From: Congeria kusceri
Lineage: Eukaryota; Mollusca; Bivalvia; Myida; Dreissenidae
Direction: 5' to 3'
Length of the DNA: 64,000 bases
Assembly: GCA_027627225.1 (NCBI GenBank)
Contig: CM051024.1
Location: forward strand, 48,580,547 to 48,644,546
Shown here piece after piece: positions 44,801 to 56,800 of this stretch. The number at the start of each line of letters is the position of its first letter. Within the stretch, counting starts at the first letter, position 1. Position numbers and translations under genes: made by a program. The notes below the pieces were generated by a model. The model saw only the letters and a list, made by a program, of their open reading frames with translations, was not told the DNA's origin and did not search any database.

Positions 44801-47800
44801 CAGAGAGAGACCCCTGGTTATACATGTGTTTCTCATCTTAATTATCCTTTTTCGGCTTTTGCCTGATCCAGTTTGCATATGTCTACATAGTTTCTGAAAG
44901 ACTTGTTATGTTTCGCTACATGATGGGCAGTTCTAAATTGGATTTGATAACTCGCTAGTCGGGCGATCTACTGAGAACTTTTTCTGTGCCCGACAATATG
45001 TTTACGCACCACAGGCGAGTGCTGATTTCGAAGACTGGTAATAATGTCATGTGTAAGGATTTTCAAATTGTCCAATATGTTTTGTACTTTACACTGAGAA
45101 CAGTGTTCGAAAATGGCACAAGCCCGTAAGCACTGCACTGGTAAATTTGCAACAGGGCTTGCTCAGATTTTCAGTTTTATGTAGGTGGGCTTGTTACATT
45201 TTTTTGCTTCACAGTAATAGTATATGAATTTTCTGCTTACTTGGCCATTCCGCTGCTAATTTCAATAACTGCGAGTACATTTCATCCTAGATTCACAACT
45301 GGATTAGCATTACTTGATGTTGAGACAAAGCTCATGTTATTTTTTGTTGCATGACAATCAATCTAATTGATTGCTTAATTATAATAAATTTATGATCATT
45401 TGCTTTGCAGACTGAAACAAAACCAGTAAGAACTAGGACTAGATTGCGGTTGAAAAAGAAACAAGCGAATGAGGTATTATTCTATAAAAATGCATGCCAT
45501 GGTGCTTTAAATATTCATGCAAGGAATGTCTGAACAATTTTTGTAGCTGCTTTTTAGCTCACCTGAGCACGAAGTGCTTGGTGAGCTATTGGTATAGGGG
45601 ACCTCTCCAGGGGCGTCTATCGTCCGTCATCAAGGTGCTGTCAACAGTTTGGACCTTTGTCGCGATAAAGACTACATTTTTTATTTAATCTTGACCTAAC
45701 TTGCACAGTTTGTGTAAGACCATAAAATCTCGGTTGGGATTGTTATTGGGTCAGATCACACCAGTTACACCAGAGTTATTGCCCCTTTTTCATGCAAAAA
45801 AAGTGCAAAAGTGCCCTTTACCAACGTATAGACTTTATTTTCCATCCAATCTTAACCAAACTTTCACAGTTTGCGTATGACCATCAGATCTCAGCAGACG
45901 TCAAAAATAGGCCAGATCGTGTTTCAAACATTATTGCTCTGTTTATAAAAAAATATATGAAAATGGACATTATTCAGGACAGAGAGAGACATTTTTCATC
46001 CAATCTTCACCAATCTTGCACAGTTTGTCTATTACCATGAGATTACAGTTGAAGTCTAATATTAGCAAGATCGGACCAGAAACACCAGAGTTATTGCCCT
46101 TTGTTTGTGAAAAAAATATGCAAAAATGGACATTATACAGGACAGAGACTTCATTTTTTCACCCAATCTTTACCAGTTTTTCACAGTTTGCCTATGACCA
46201 TAAGATAAAAGGTGAAGTAGAATATAAGCAAGATTGGACCAGAAACACCAGAGTTATTGCCCTTTGTTTGTGAAAAAAAATGCAAAAATGTTCATTATTC
46301 ATGATAGAGACTTCATTTTTCATCCAATCTTCACCAATCGTGTACAGTTTGTCTATGAACGTAAGACTACAGGTGAAGTAGAATATAAGCATGATCGAGC
46401 CAGAAACACCTGAGTTATTGCCCCTTGTGTTTGGAAAAAAAAATTATCAATGATTGGCTTGCACACACGATTTTTTATTCAATGTTGACCAAACTTACAC
46501 AGTTTGTGCATGACCATAAAAATTGATTGATAAAATTTGATTTCCAGCAGGTGCAAGACATGCATACAGTTATTTGTAAATGCAACTTTGATGTCTTCAG
46601 AGCCTGCATTAACTTCATTTATCATCACTGCAAAGAAAATTATCAAAGAAAAAGCAAAACTTTACCTTATAGCACAGCCACCACAATTATAGCATTGCAA
46701 CTAGTTTCCAAAACGGCGAAAAAGACATCAAAATCTGTTTGTGCATTTTGCAGAATTGTCAATGACTTCATGAAAAAGGGTCAGGTAAGAATATCGAGAA
46801 AAATGATTTGAGAACCATTAGCAAAAAAACGCACCTCCATTACCCAACTCATACTTTAGTTAGCCCATTGCACTTACCGATGTTTTAAATCAAAATTGAT
46901 CCTACCCCCACTGTGTATTGTTCAGATACCTTAGTTTTCAAACCTGTCACAACAGTATGGTCTTCATCTGGACCACTTCTCAGGTGAGCGCTTTGGGCCA
47001 TCATGGCCCTCTTGTTTTTTTTATGATATTATTTATGGTGTACTTTATTTATATATTAACTTAAAAATATAAAAATATCAGTTAAAATCATAATAAACAT
47101 ATTCCGAGAGCTTTAAATAATAAATACAAGTTTACTTTGTTACCCTTAAGTGTTTGTATTGTAAGCTTTTTTGTGTTTGTTTTTTTCCCTAAAAGAATTT
47201 CATAAATTCTGCTCTCCTTTGTTTCTTCCATTGTTTACTGATTTTGATCCTTTAACTGTATTAATTTTGCATGAATACCAAACCCTCCAGGCTGAATCAG
47301 CAGAATCCATGGAGAGTGCAACAGAGTCTGGCGCCAGTGAGACAGGAGGTAGAGACTCAGTGGGGTCCCAGGAGAGCTGTACAGAGTCTGGGAAGGATGA
47401 GCAGCCAGCCGGGGAGGGGGGTGATACCAAGAAGGGGCAGGCCGAGGGTAGTGAGAAGACTGAGGACAGAGTGGATGGGGCTGAGGAGATGGAAGTAGAG
47501 GAGGTTCAGGACGAGCAGGAAAACACCAGGTAAACTGCCAGTGCCAACCCTTGACAGTTGGTTTTTTTTGGAGGGGGGGGGGGTAATTTAGGGCCGAACT
47601 TCTGCCCCATTCCCCTGCTTAAAATGTATATATTTTTCCCCTATGTTTACCTTGAAATTCCCCTCAGAATGTAAGCTTTAGTTTGAAAAAAAAAAGACCA
47701 AAATCAGACATAAATTGACTAAGATCGAGCAATTTTTGTAAACAATCCCATCAATTTTTCATCAAACCAAGGTAGTGCATAGTCTAAGTTCCCCATCTGA

Positions 47801-50800
47801 AGGGCCCCACCATCTTTCCCCCAAAGGTGAAAAAACTGCAGGTAAACTACCAATATTTACCCTTTAACTTATTTACAGTTTTATATAAAATGATATTAGT
47901 AAATTTGGGGTATGACTCTTCCTTTTGTTAGCTGATTTCATCCTAATGAATGTCATTTACTATACACATTTTGCTTTCATTTTGTATCTGTCTGAGTTTT
48001 GGTGAACCCTCTGAATATTTTCTCCCCTGACAGTACTCTAAAGTACTCTAAATTTCTTTTCGAAAACAAAGGTTAGTTATTAATTACTATGATTAAAGTT
48101 GACACCATTGTGTATACATTATCTGTTATTTTTAACTGTCCAAAAATGCTAAATGCTTGGTATTGTGTTACTTAGACGAACTAGAAGTGTTGAGAAGCCA
48201 GTTGTCGAGAAGGCAGCACCAGTTCCCAGACAGTCGACTCGCACCAAGAACAGGGCTGCTCAGAAGGTAGCCACTGAAGAAGTACAGCAGGAAGAGCAAC
48301 CAGAGTCAGGTACCTCACGTCTTGTGTATGGTTCAGTATGGAAAATACTCATAAATACAAGTCGGGATTTCAGTCGGTAATGACAATCTTGAACTGTTGT
48401 TAAAACATCACGTTTTTATGGAATATGACTCGTTGTGTATGAATATATTGATGGAAATATATTATACATTGACTGAAAAGCGATAATTTCAGCAATATTA
48501 TACCCCCACAAACAAACAAAGGGGGGGTGTATATAGGAGTGAGCTTGTCGGTCTGTTGGTTTTTGGTTTCCTGATGATAACTCAAGAAAGGCTTGAAATA
48601 TTCAAATAATTTTTGGTACACATCTGTAACATCATAGAATGCAGGTCAAGTTCGATGTTGGTTACAAACCACTAAATTTTGACAGAGTTATGGACCCTTT
48701 TTGATTTTAAATTCCCTAAAGACATGATTTTTGGTCGATAACTCAAGAATGGCTTGACTTATTCAAAAAATTCTTGGTATACATGTGTAGCATCATAACA
48801 TACGGGACAAGTTCGACTTTGGTTACAAACTATATTTTCTCAGAGTTATGACCCTTAATTTTACTTAAATTCCCTAAAAACATGGTTTCCTGACGTTAAC
48901 TCAACAATGGCGTGACATATTTAAATGATTATTGGTACACATGTGTAGCATCATAAAATACAGGTCAAGTTCGACTTTGGTTACAAACCACTAAATTTTG
49001 ACACAGTTATGGCCCCCCCTTTTTTACTTCAATTCCCGAAAAACATGGACAGTAACTCATGAAAGGCATCACATATTTAACTTATTTTTGGTACATAGGT
49101 GTAACATCATAAAATACAGATCAAGTTTAACTTTGGTTACAAACCACTTAATGTTGAGTTATGGCTCCTATTGAAATTAAATTTTTCCAAATACACTTTT
49201 GACCATTCACAAATTAAAGCTTTCTCTCTGTCCATTTCTTTCGAATGGATGCCATAGTTTTGTGACAAGGCCATATTGTGGGGGTATATCCATCACTCGT
49301 GACAATGCTAATTTAAAATTAATTTACTTCTATCTTGGTTGATAAAACTTTCATTGTTATTGGAAACTAGGGATTCAGCTAATTTTTTATGTTCTTTAAC
49401 ATAGCTGTAAATAAAAATGACAATGTGGCAGATGGTGAAAAACAAGAGAGGCCCAGGGTAACACGTTCAAAGATTCGACAGCCAAAGGTACAGGAGATGG
49501 CAGATGCTGGCAATGACTCCGCCTTCTGGGCTCCAAGCACCCCAGTCAGAGCAAGGTTCGCATTAATTTTTTTGTGGAATAATGTAGATCTACTGCAGTC
49601 CGAACATTGTGTTCTCTATTTTACATCTGTGAGTCAAAAGCTTAAAATATTATTTGTTTGGCCTATGTTGAAAATTATATCATTTCTGATAGAGAAACAT
49701 GGTTTGGAATTAAAGGAATTTGTTATACTGGAAGGTGATAGCAATAGCCTACCATTGTCATGGTAATTTTTTTAATCTTTAAAGTACCCGAACCAAGACA
49801 TGTAAGCGCCAACACGAGGATGAATCGGATGGTGAAAACGCACGACCAAAGCGCTCCTGTACCAGCATGTCCAGCGTTACCAGTGACGATGGCAACAACA
49901 CACCCATGGATGGAGAGTATGTATCATCAAGCATGGTTATGATTGGACTGAAAGAATCCCAGATCTAGTTGCCAGTTTTTGGTTGTTTGCCTTATTTTTC
50001 TATTTGCATGCAGTTACAGGTTATTTCTTTTAGAATGGTTTTGGTTTATTATTCGTTAGACCGAACATTCATCCTTGAAGGCTTAAAAGTATGGTGTTCT
50101 GATCAATGGCAAACTAAAAGTAACTTAGTAAGTGTGGTTCATTTTAATTTTTCAACTCTTCTAAAAACATGTAGTGTTGGCCACTGGTCCAATTCTGAAT
50201 GATTTCATATTTCCTGATAAAGTAGCATTATATCGAAACTTGACAAACATTGTATTTAATATATTGTTTTCCAATCCTTGCAGCTCCAGCGATGATCAGT
50301 TTCCCAGTTGCCCCAGAGACATGGTTATACGTCCCCACCCAAAGTCCTTCCTGTCCAACCTGAACAAGAGCTCCAACACCCCTCTTCGCCCAGCAAATCT
50401 CAACACCAAGCTGGTCAAGTCCTTCATTGCCAAGAACAGTCCTGCTATAAAACCTACCATCAAGGTATGCATGTACAGTATTTGAGGGTTGGATGTGAAA
50501 CTGGTGTATGTGCTTAACATGTCTATATCAGATACACTAGTTTTGCATTCAACAAAATTTGTAGATATTGAATAGATGAATAATCAGGGCTTGCATAATG
50601 GGAAGTTTGGGAGTAATTTACTACCAGTTTTTGTCACAGGATTTCCAAAATTGCAGCCATGGAAGTATCAAACAAAAATTATAAAAAATGCTTAAGACTT
50701 TCAAAATCCAACACTTGGAAGTGTCAGGAATTTTAAAATTATTACCTAAGTTCAAGCCCAGATTATAGCTCAAAGCTTACAATAGGTCTGAAAAAAACAT

Positions 50801-53800
50801 GAAAAACATGACTGAAGTATAACAATATCTATACAAAGAGTAGCGAATATGCTGTGAAAATGGTAATGCATCAATTTAAGTCACGCAATACTGTCAAAAC
50901 AAATATTATGAGCAAAACTTCCAAAAGCAGAGGCCAGGAAGTTCAAACTTCCAGGTTTCAAAAGTTAATGAAAGCCCTGAATCAAAGTTCAGAATAAATG
51001 ACTGTTATTGTATACTGGTACCATATGTATGTAGGAGATACAAGAGAAGAAGAAACGTGAATTGGAGGAGAAGCAAAGAAAGGAGATGGAGCGACTTAAG
51101 AAACTTGAGGAGGAACATCGTAGAAAAGTAGAGGAAATGAAAAAGTGAGTGTTAAAATGATAGGCTGAAACCATTCTATATATATGTGACTGACATGCAC
51201 CTAGGCATGAAATGAAAATGTAACAAGAATGCATTCAGAGAGGGCAAACTACCATAACCATACTTGACAATTGAATTTTCCTATAATAGATTCAATTTTT
51301 TTTTTCGTTGCCATATCTCCAATGCTGTAATGACTTTCATACTGCTCATGTATTCTGTATCCGAGGTTGTTCAAACCATTTGTGTTGAATTTACTGAAAT
51401 TGCTTAAGAAATGCACTTGGCTCCAAGCCAAGTTACACAAGTAAGACCATATTCTGTGTAGGAAGAGAGAAGTTAAATGGAAGACAGTCTCAGTATGTAG
51501 TACTGAATCATTTTTGTGTGGTTGAAACAGTATCAATCCCTTCCAACTGCACTCCAAAAGAAATAGTAATTGAAGATCTCATTCATTAATATTAAACCAT
51601 ATATGTTCAAAATGCTGAATATGAGTATACATGTAATTGATCTCTACCAAGTTAGTAATACATTTTTCTTTGTAGGAAAAGAGAAGAGAAATGGAAGAAG
51701 GTGCAGGACGTGCGAGAGATACAACTGCAGAAGGAGCAACAGACGAGGCTGGAGCTAGAGAAACGACTCAAGGAGAAGCGCCAGAACACCGTCAAACAGC
51801 GTGAGGAGCGAATGAAGGAGGAGCAAGAAAAGCAGAGGCTCAGGTAGGCTTTAGTAATGCAGTGGTCACATGTTTGTTTGCGCTTGTGTTTACTGTGGAT
51901 TTCTTGGTTGCAGTCAGCAAAGGTTGGGGTATATGCGGTGATCACAGTCTTGATGTGTGTGATAAAGGCTGGGGTATATGCAGTGATCACAGTCTTGATG
52001 TGTGTGATAAAAGGCTGGGGTATATGCAGTGATCACAGTCTTTATGTGTGTGATAAAGGCGGGTGTATATGCAGTGATCACAGTCTTGATGTGTGTGATA
52101 AAGGCTGGGGTATATGCAGTGATCACAGTCTTGATGTGTGTGATAAAGGCTGGGGTATATGCAGTGATCACAGTCTTGATGTGTGTGATAAAGGCTGGGG
52201 TATATGCAGTGATCACAGTCTTGATGTGTGTGATAAAGGCTGGGGTATATGCAGTGATCACAGTCTTGATGTGTGTGATAAAGGCTGGGGTATATGCAGT
52301 GATCACAGTCTTGACGTGTGTGATAAAGGCTGGGGTATATGCAGTGATCACAGTCTTGAGGTGTGTGATAAAGGCTGGGGTATATGCAGTGATCACAGTC
52401 TTGATGTGTGTGTTAAAGGCTGGGGTATATGCAGTGATCACAGTCTTGATGTGTGTGATAAAGGCTGGGGTATATGCAGTGATCACAGTCTTGACGTGTG
52501 TGATAAAGGCTGGGGTATATGCAGTGATCACAGTCTTGAGGTGTGTGATAAAGGCTGGGGTATATGCAGTGATCACAGTCTTGACGTGTGTGATAAAGGC
52601 TGGGGTATATGCAGTGATCACAGTCTTGATGTGTGTGATAAAGGCTGGTGTATATGCAGTGATCACAGTCTTGATGTGTGTGATAAAGGCTGGGGTATAT
52701 GCAGTGATCACAGTCTTGATGTGTGTGATAAAGGCTGGTGTATATGCAGTGATCACAGTCTTGATGTGTGTGATAAAGGCTGGGGTATATGCAGTGATCA
52801 CAGTCTTGACGTGTGTGATAAAGGCTGTCATTTGTTTATCAGGGTCCATTGGCTCAAAACCTTAATAGCAAATTAAGCTAGCAACTCGGAAATGTAATAG
52901 TAAAAATAATAGTTTACAGATAAGCATTTTTATCACAAATTTTTGTATACAAAATTACATTTTTAGCTCGACTATTTGAAGAAGAGGTGAGCTATCCTAC
53001 TACCCCCGGGTGTCGGCATCCGCTTCTGAATTAGTTAAAGTTTTTATTCAAAAGTCTTGTAACTTCAAGACTACATTAGTTATTCACTTGAAACTTGGAA
53101 TATACCTTTGTCATCAACTCCAGTGTCAGGGACAACATTGCCCATAACTCTGTTTGTATTTTGACAGAGTTATGCCCCTTTTTCACTTAGATTTTCTGGT
53201 TAAAGTTTATATTTAAAAGTTTTGTTACTTCAAAACTACATAAGTTATTCACTTGAAATTTTGAATATACCTTTGGCATCAACTCCAGTATCAGGGGCAA
53301 CATTTACCACAACTCTGTTTTGTATTTTGATAGAGTTATGCCCCTTTTTTACATAGATTTTCTGGTTAAAGTTTATATTCAAAAGATTTTTAACTTCAAA
53401 ACTACATAAGTTATTCACTTTAAACTTGGAATATACCTTTGTCATCAACTCCAGTATCAGGGTGAACGTTCCCCATAACTCAGTTTTGTATTTTGTCAGA
53501 GCTATGCCCTTTTTTTACACTGATTTTCTGGTAAAAGTTTATATTCAAAAGTTTTGAAACTGCAGAACTACATAAGTTCTTTACTTGAAACTTGGAATAT
53601 ACCTTTGTCTTAAAAACTCCAGTATCAGAGGCAACATTCCCTATCACTCTGTTGCATATTTTAACAGAGTAATGCCCCATTTTCACATAGATTTTCTGGT
53701 TAAAGTTTATATTCAAAAGTTTTTATGCCCCCACTTTAGAGGGGGAACATATAGATAGGGAAATATCTAGGATGACAAAAAGGTATATGGTGCTGCTAAC

Positions 53801-56800
53801 AAGGAGCAGGGTGGAAATCCTGACCAGTCTGTTGAAATTTCATTTCATAATAATTTGCTAAATCCAGGGTATTTATTAGTATATTGCTTGTAATTAAGGT
53901 TTTTAAGCATGGTCTATTCATTTATCATTGAATACTTGCAAAAGTAGAATAAATTTTTAAAGATATTTGACATTTGTGTGTTGACCAGGCCAGAGGGGCA
54001 GCAGGGGGAACCAAAAAGGAGCAGGGTGCAGCACCCTGCTATTTTGCTGTAGATCTTTCCCTATCTAGATTTGCCCTTGTCGTTCCGTCCGTCGGATTCT
54101 TGTGTCGTGCATAACTCAAAAAGTATAACTGCTAGAGTGATGACACTTTATAAGCATATTCATCGGTATGTAGGCTTGTGCACCTGGGTATTTTGGTGCA
54201 GTTTTTTCAGACGTCTGTGGAGTTATGGCCCATTTTTGGCAAAAAATGACATTTTTGGACGTTTGTTGCTCATAATGCAACAAGTATTACTGCTACAGTG
54301 ATGAAACTTTATATACATATTAAACAACATGTGAACTTGTGCACCTGGGTATTATGGTGCAGTTTTTTCGGACATCAGCAGAGTTATGGCCCTTTTTTTA
54401 GCAAAAAATGACATTTTTGGACTTGTGTCACGTGTAACTCGATAAGTATTTTTGCTAGAGTGATGGAACTTTATAAACATATTAATCAGTATGTGAACTT
54501 GTGCACCAGGATATTTTGAAGCAGTTTTTTCTGCCATCAGTGGGGTTATGTGGTGCAGTTTTTTCTGCCATCAGTGGAGTTTTGCAAAAAATGACATTTT
54601 TGGATTTGTGTCGCGTGTAACTCAAAAAGTATAACTGCTAGACTGATGAAACTTTACAAACATATTCGTCAGCACGTGAACTTGTGCACCTGGGTATTTT
54701 GGTGCATTTTTTCCATCAGCAGAGTTTTGTGACAACCAGCGAAATGTGGGGGCATCCGTGTCCTACACGTCTAGTTACTTCAAAACTACATACGTTTTAA
54801 ATTGAAACTTGGAATATACCTTTGTCATCAACTCCTATCAGGGGCAACATTTCCTACAACTCTGTTTTGTATTATGACAGAGTTATGCCCCTTTTTCACG
54901 CAGATTTTCTGGTTAAAGTTTATATTCAAAAGTTTTATAACTTCAAAACTACACAAGTTATTCACCTGAAACTTGGAATGCATCTTTGTCATCAACTGCA
55001 TCATCAGGGGTAACATTCCCCATAACTCTGTTTTGTATGTTGGCAGAGTTATGCCCCTTTTTCACATAGATTTTCTGGTTAAAGTTTGTATTCAGAAGTC
55101 TTATACCTTGAAAACAACATAGGTTATTAACTTGAAACTTGGAATATACCATTGCCATCAACTCCAGCATCATTTTCAACAATCCCCATAACTCTGTTTT
55201 GTATTTTTAGAGAGGGATGAAGGTATAGAAACTTAGAATAATTTGATTAAATAATTGCCATAACTCTGTTTTTTTTTATTTAACAAATTGATGCCCCTTC
55301 CACTTTCCAAAATATGTACCAACTGAAGTACTTTGAGTGCGCTGTCCTCGGCCAGCTCTTGTATATTTCAATAAACTTTATAGCAAATTTTGTAGAGTGC
55401 TTTCCCTAAAAAAAATCTAATATTTTAGCAGTCTGCAAGCAGAACAAGCTGTTAAGGTTTTGAGGAACTGGTTCCTTCTCCTTCATAAGACAACGTTTAA
55501 CATAAAACCTTGAAATAGAGCAAATGAATTGAGTGCACTTGTCTATTTCTTGTCACATTGTTGAAGGCTGCAAAAGATTGTGGAGGCAGAGGAGAGAAGG
55601 AAGCAGGAAGAAGCAGAACGTCAAAAGAAACTGCAAGAACAGGTGGGTGGCTTATCAATATTAATTACACACATTACTTTCACTGAACAATTTATTGATA
55701 CTGATAGATATGCCAAACATTACCATATGGAGCATTTTCAAGAAGTTTGCTATCATTGTCTAATTATTTACTTTTGCATGTTTTTAAATTATTCAAATAA
55801 CAGTGGCAAACAGTTTTTAAATTAATATTGGTATTGTATTTTGCCCGATTTTGTCAATATACCGATTCTCAATATAACATAAGTAATTTTGTGTATAAAA
55901 TTTTTACCACACGTTTTCATTCGTCAAATAATCAATTACCACATAATATTAGTGAATCGTAAAAGCCCAAAGTAGTGTGAAATATGGGGTGTCAGTCTGA
56001 CTCCTTTAAGCTGATTTCCTCCCTTTAAAATGCAACATTTTATATAAAAATTGTGCTTAAGCTTGATGGATTTGTTTTAAAATGCTGAGTTTTGGTGAAC
56101 CTTTTGACAGGGAGAGGCAAGATTGCCACTACCAAATAAAATAAATTTGGATATTTGTTTTAGATCCAGAAAGAATGTTCATAGCCATTAGCTATTTCGG
56201 CTACTGGCTGACATTCTTAAATCTAACCCAAGATTAAATGCCAGTAAAATATTTAGCCACCTGAACTTGCTTAATTGTATTATCATTTACCATTGTCCCT
56301 GTTGCAGTTGGTGCAGGAGAAGTTCCAGGAGGAGTTTCTGGCGAGGAAGCGCGAGCACGAGGAACAGGAGAGGCAGCAGAAGATTGAGGAGGAGAAGAAG
56401 AAGGCTGCGGAGAGGCTGCAGGAGATGGAGCGGGAACGGGAGAAGGAACGCGATAGGCTCCTCAAACTGGAAGAGGAGAAGGAAAATTTGTGGCAGAAGA
56501 AAAAGGAAGAGAGGCATGTACTATGGTCGGTTTGCTTTAATGTAAAAATAGTGTTATGTTGGATTTAGGTATATTTGACAGTGGTAGAAAAAGGACGAAG
56601 ACTGGTAGGTATACCAGTGTCATAGCCTAGCTGACGTTGGATTTAGGTACATTTGACAGTGGCAGAAAAAGGTGGAAGACTGGTAGGTATACCATTGTCA
56701 TAGCCTAGCTGACGTTGGATTTAGGTACATTTGACAGTGGCAGAAAAAGGTGGAAGACTGGTAGGTGTACCAGTGTCATAGCCTAGCTGACGCTCGATTT

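Larger units (their letters stand above)
52963..55365 (-). repeat. Long array element (ACAAGAGCTGTC family), inverted, with nested insertions
   Basis: On the minus strand it runs from the ACAAGAGCTGGC end (55354-55365) to the TCGAGCT hairpin (52963-52985). Units carry AGTTATTCACTTGAAACTTG, CCTTTGTCATCAACTCCAGT and CATAACTCTGTTTTGTATTT. Units are cut at about 53722 and resume at about 54775. Confidence 0.8.

Noticed and set aside
51857..52876. 339-codon plus and 311-codon minus frames
   Set aside because: They are the INCENP intron 12 minisatellite, with no domain and no splice logic; the exon 12 frame stops before it.
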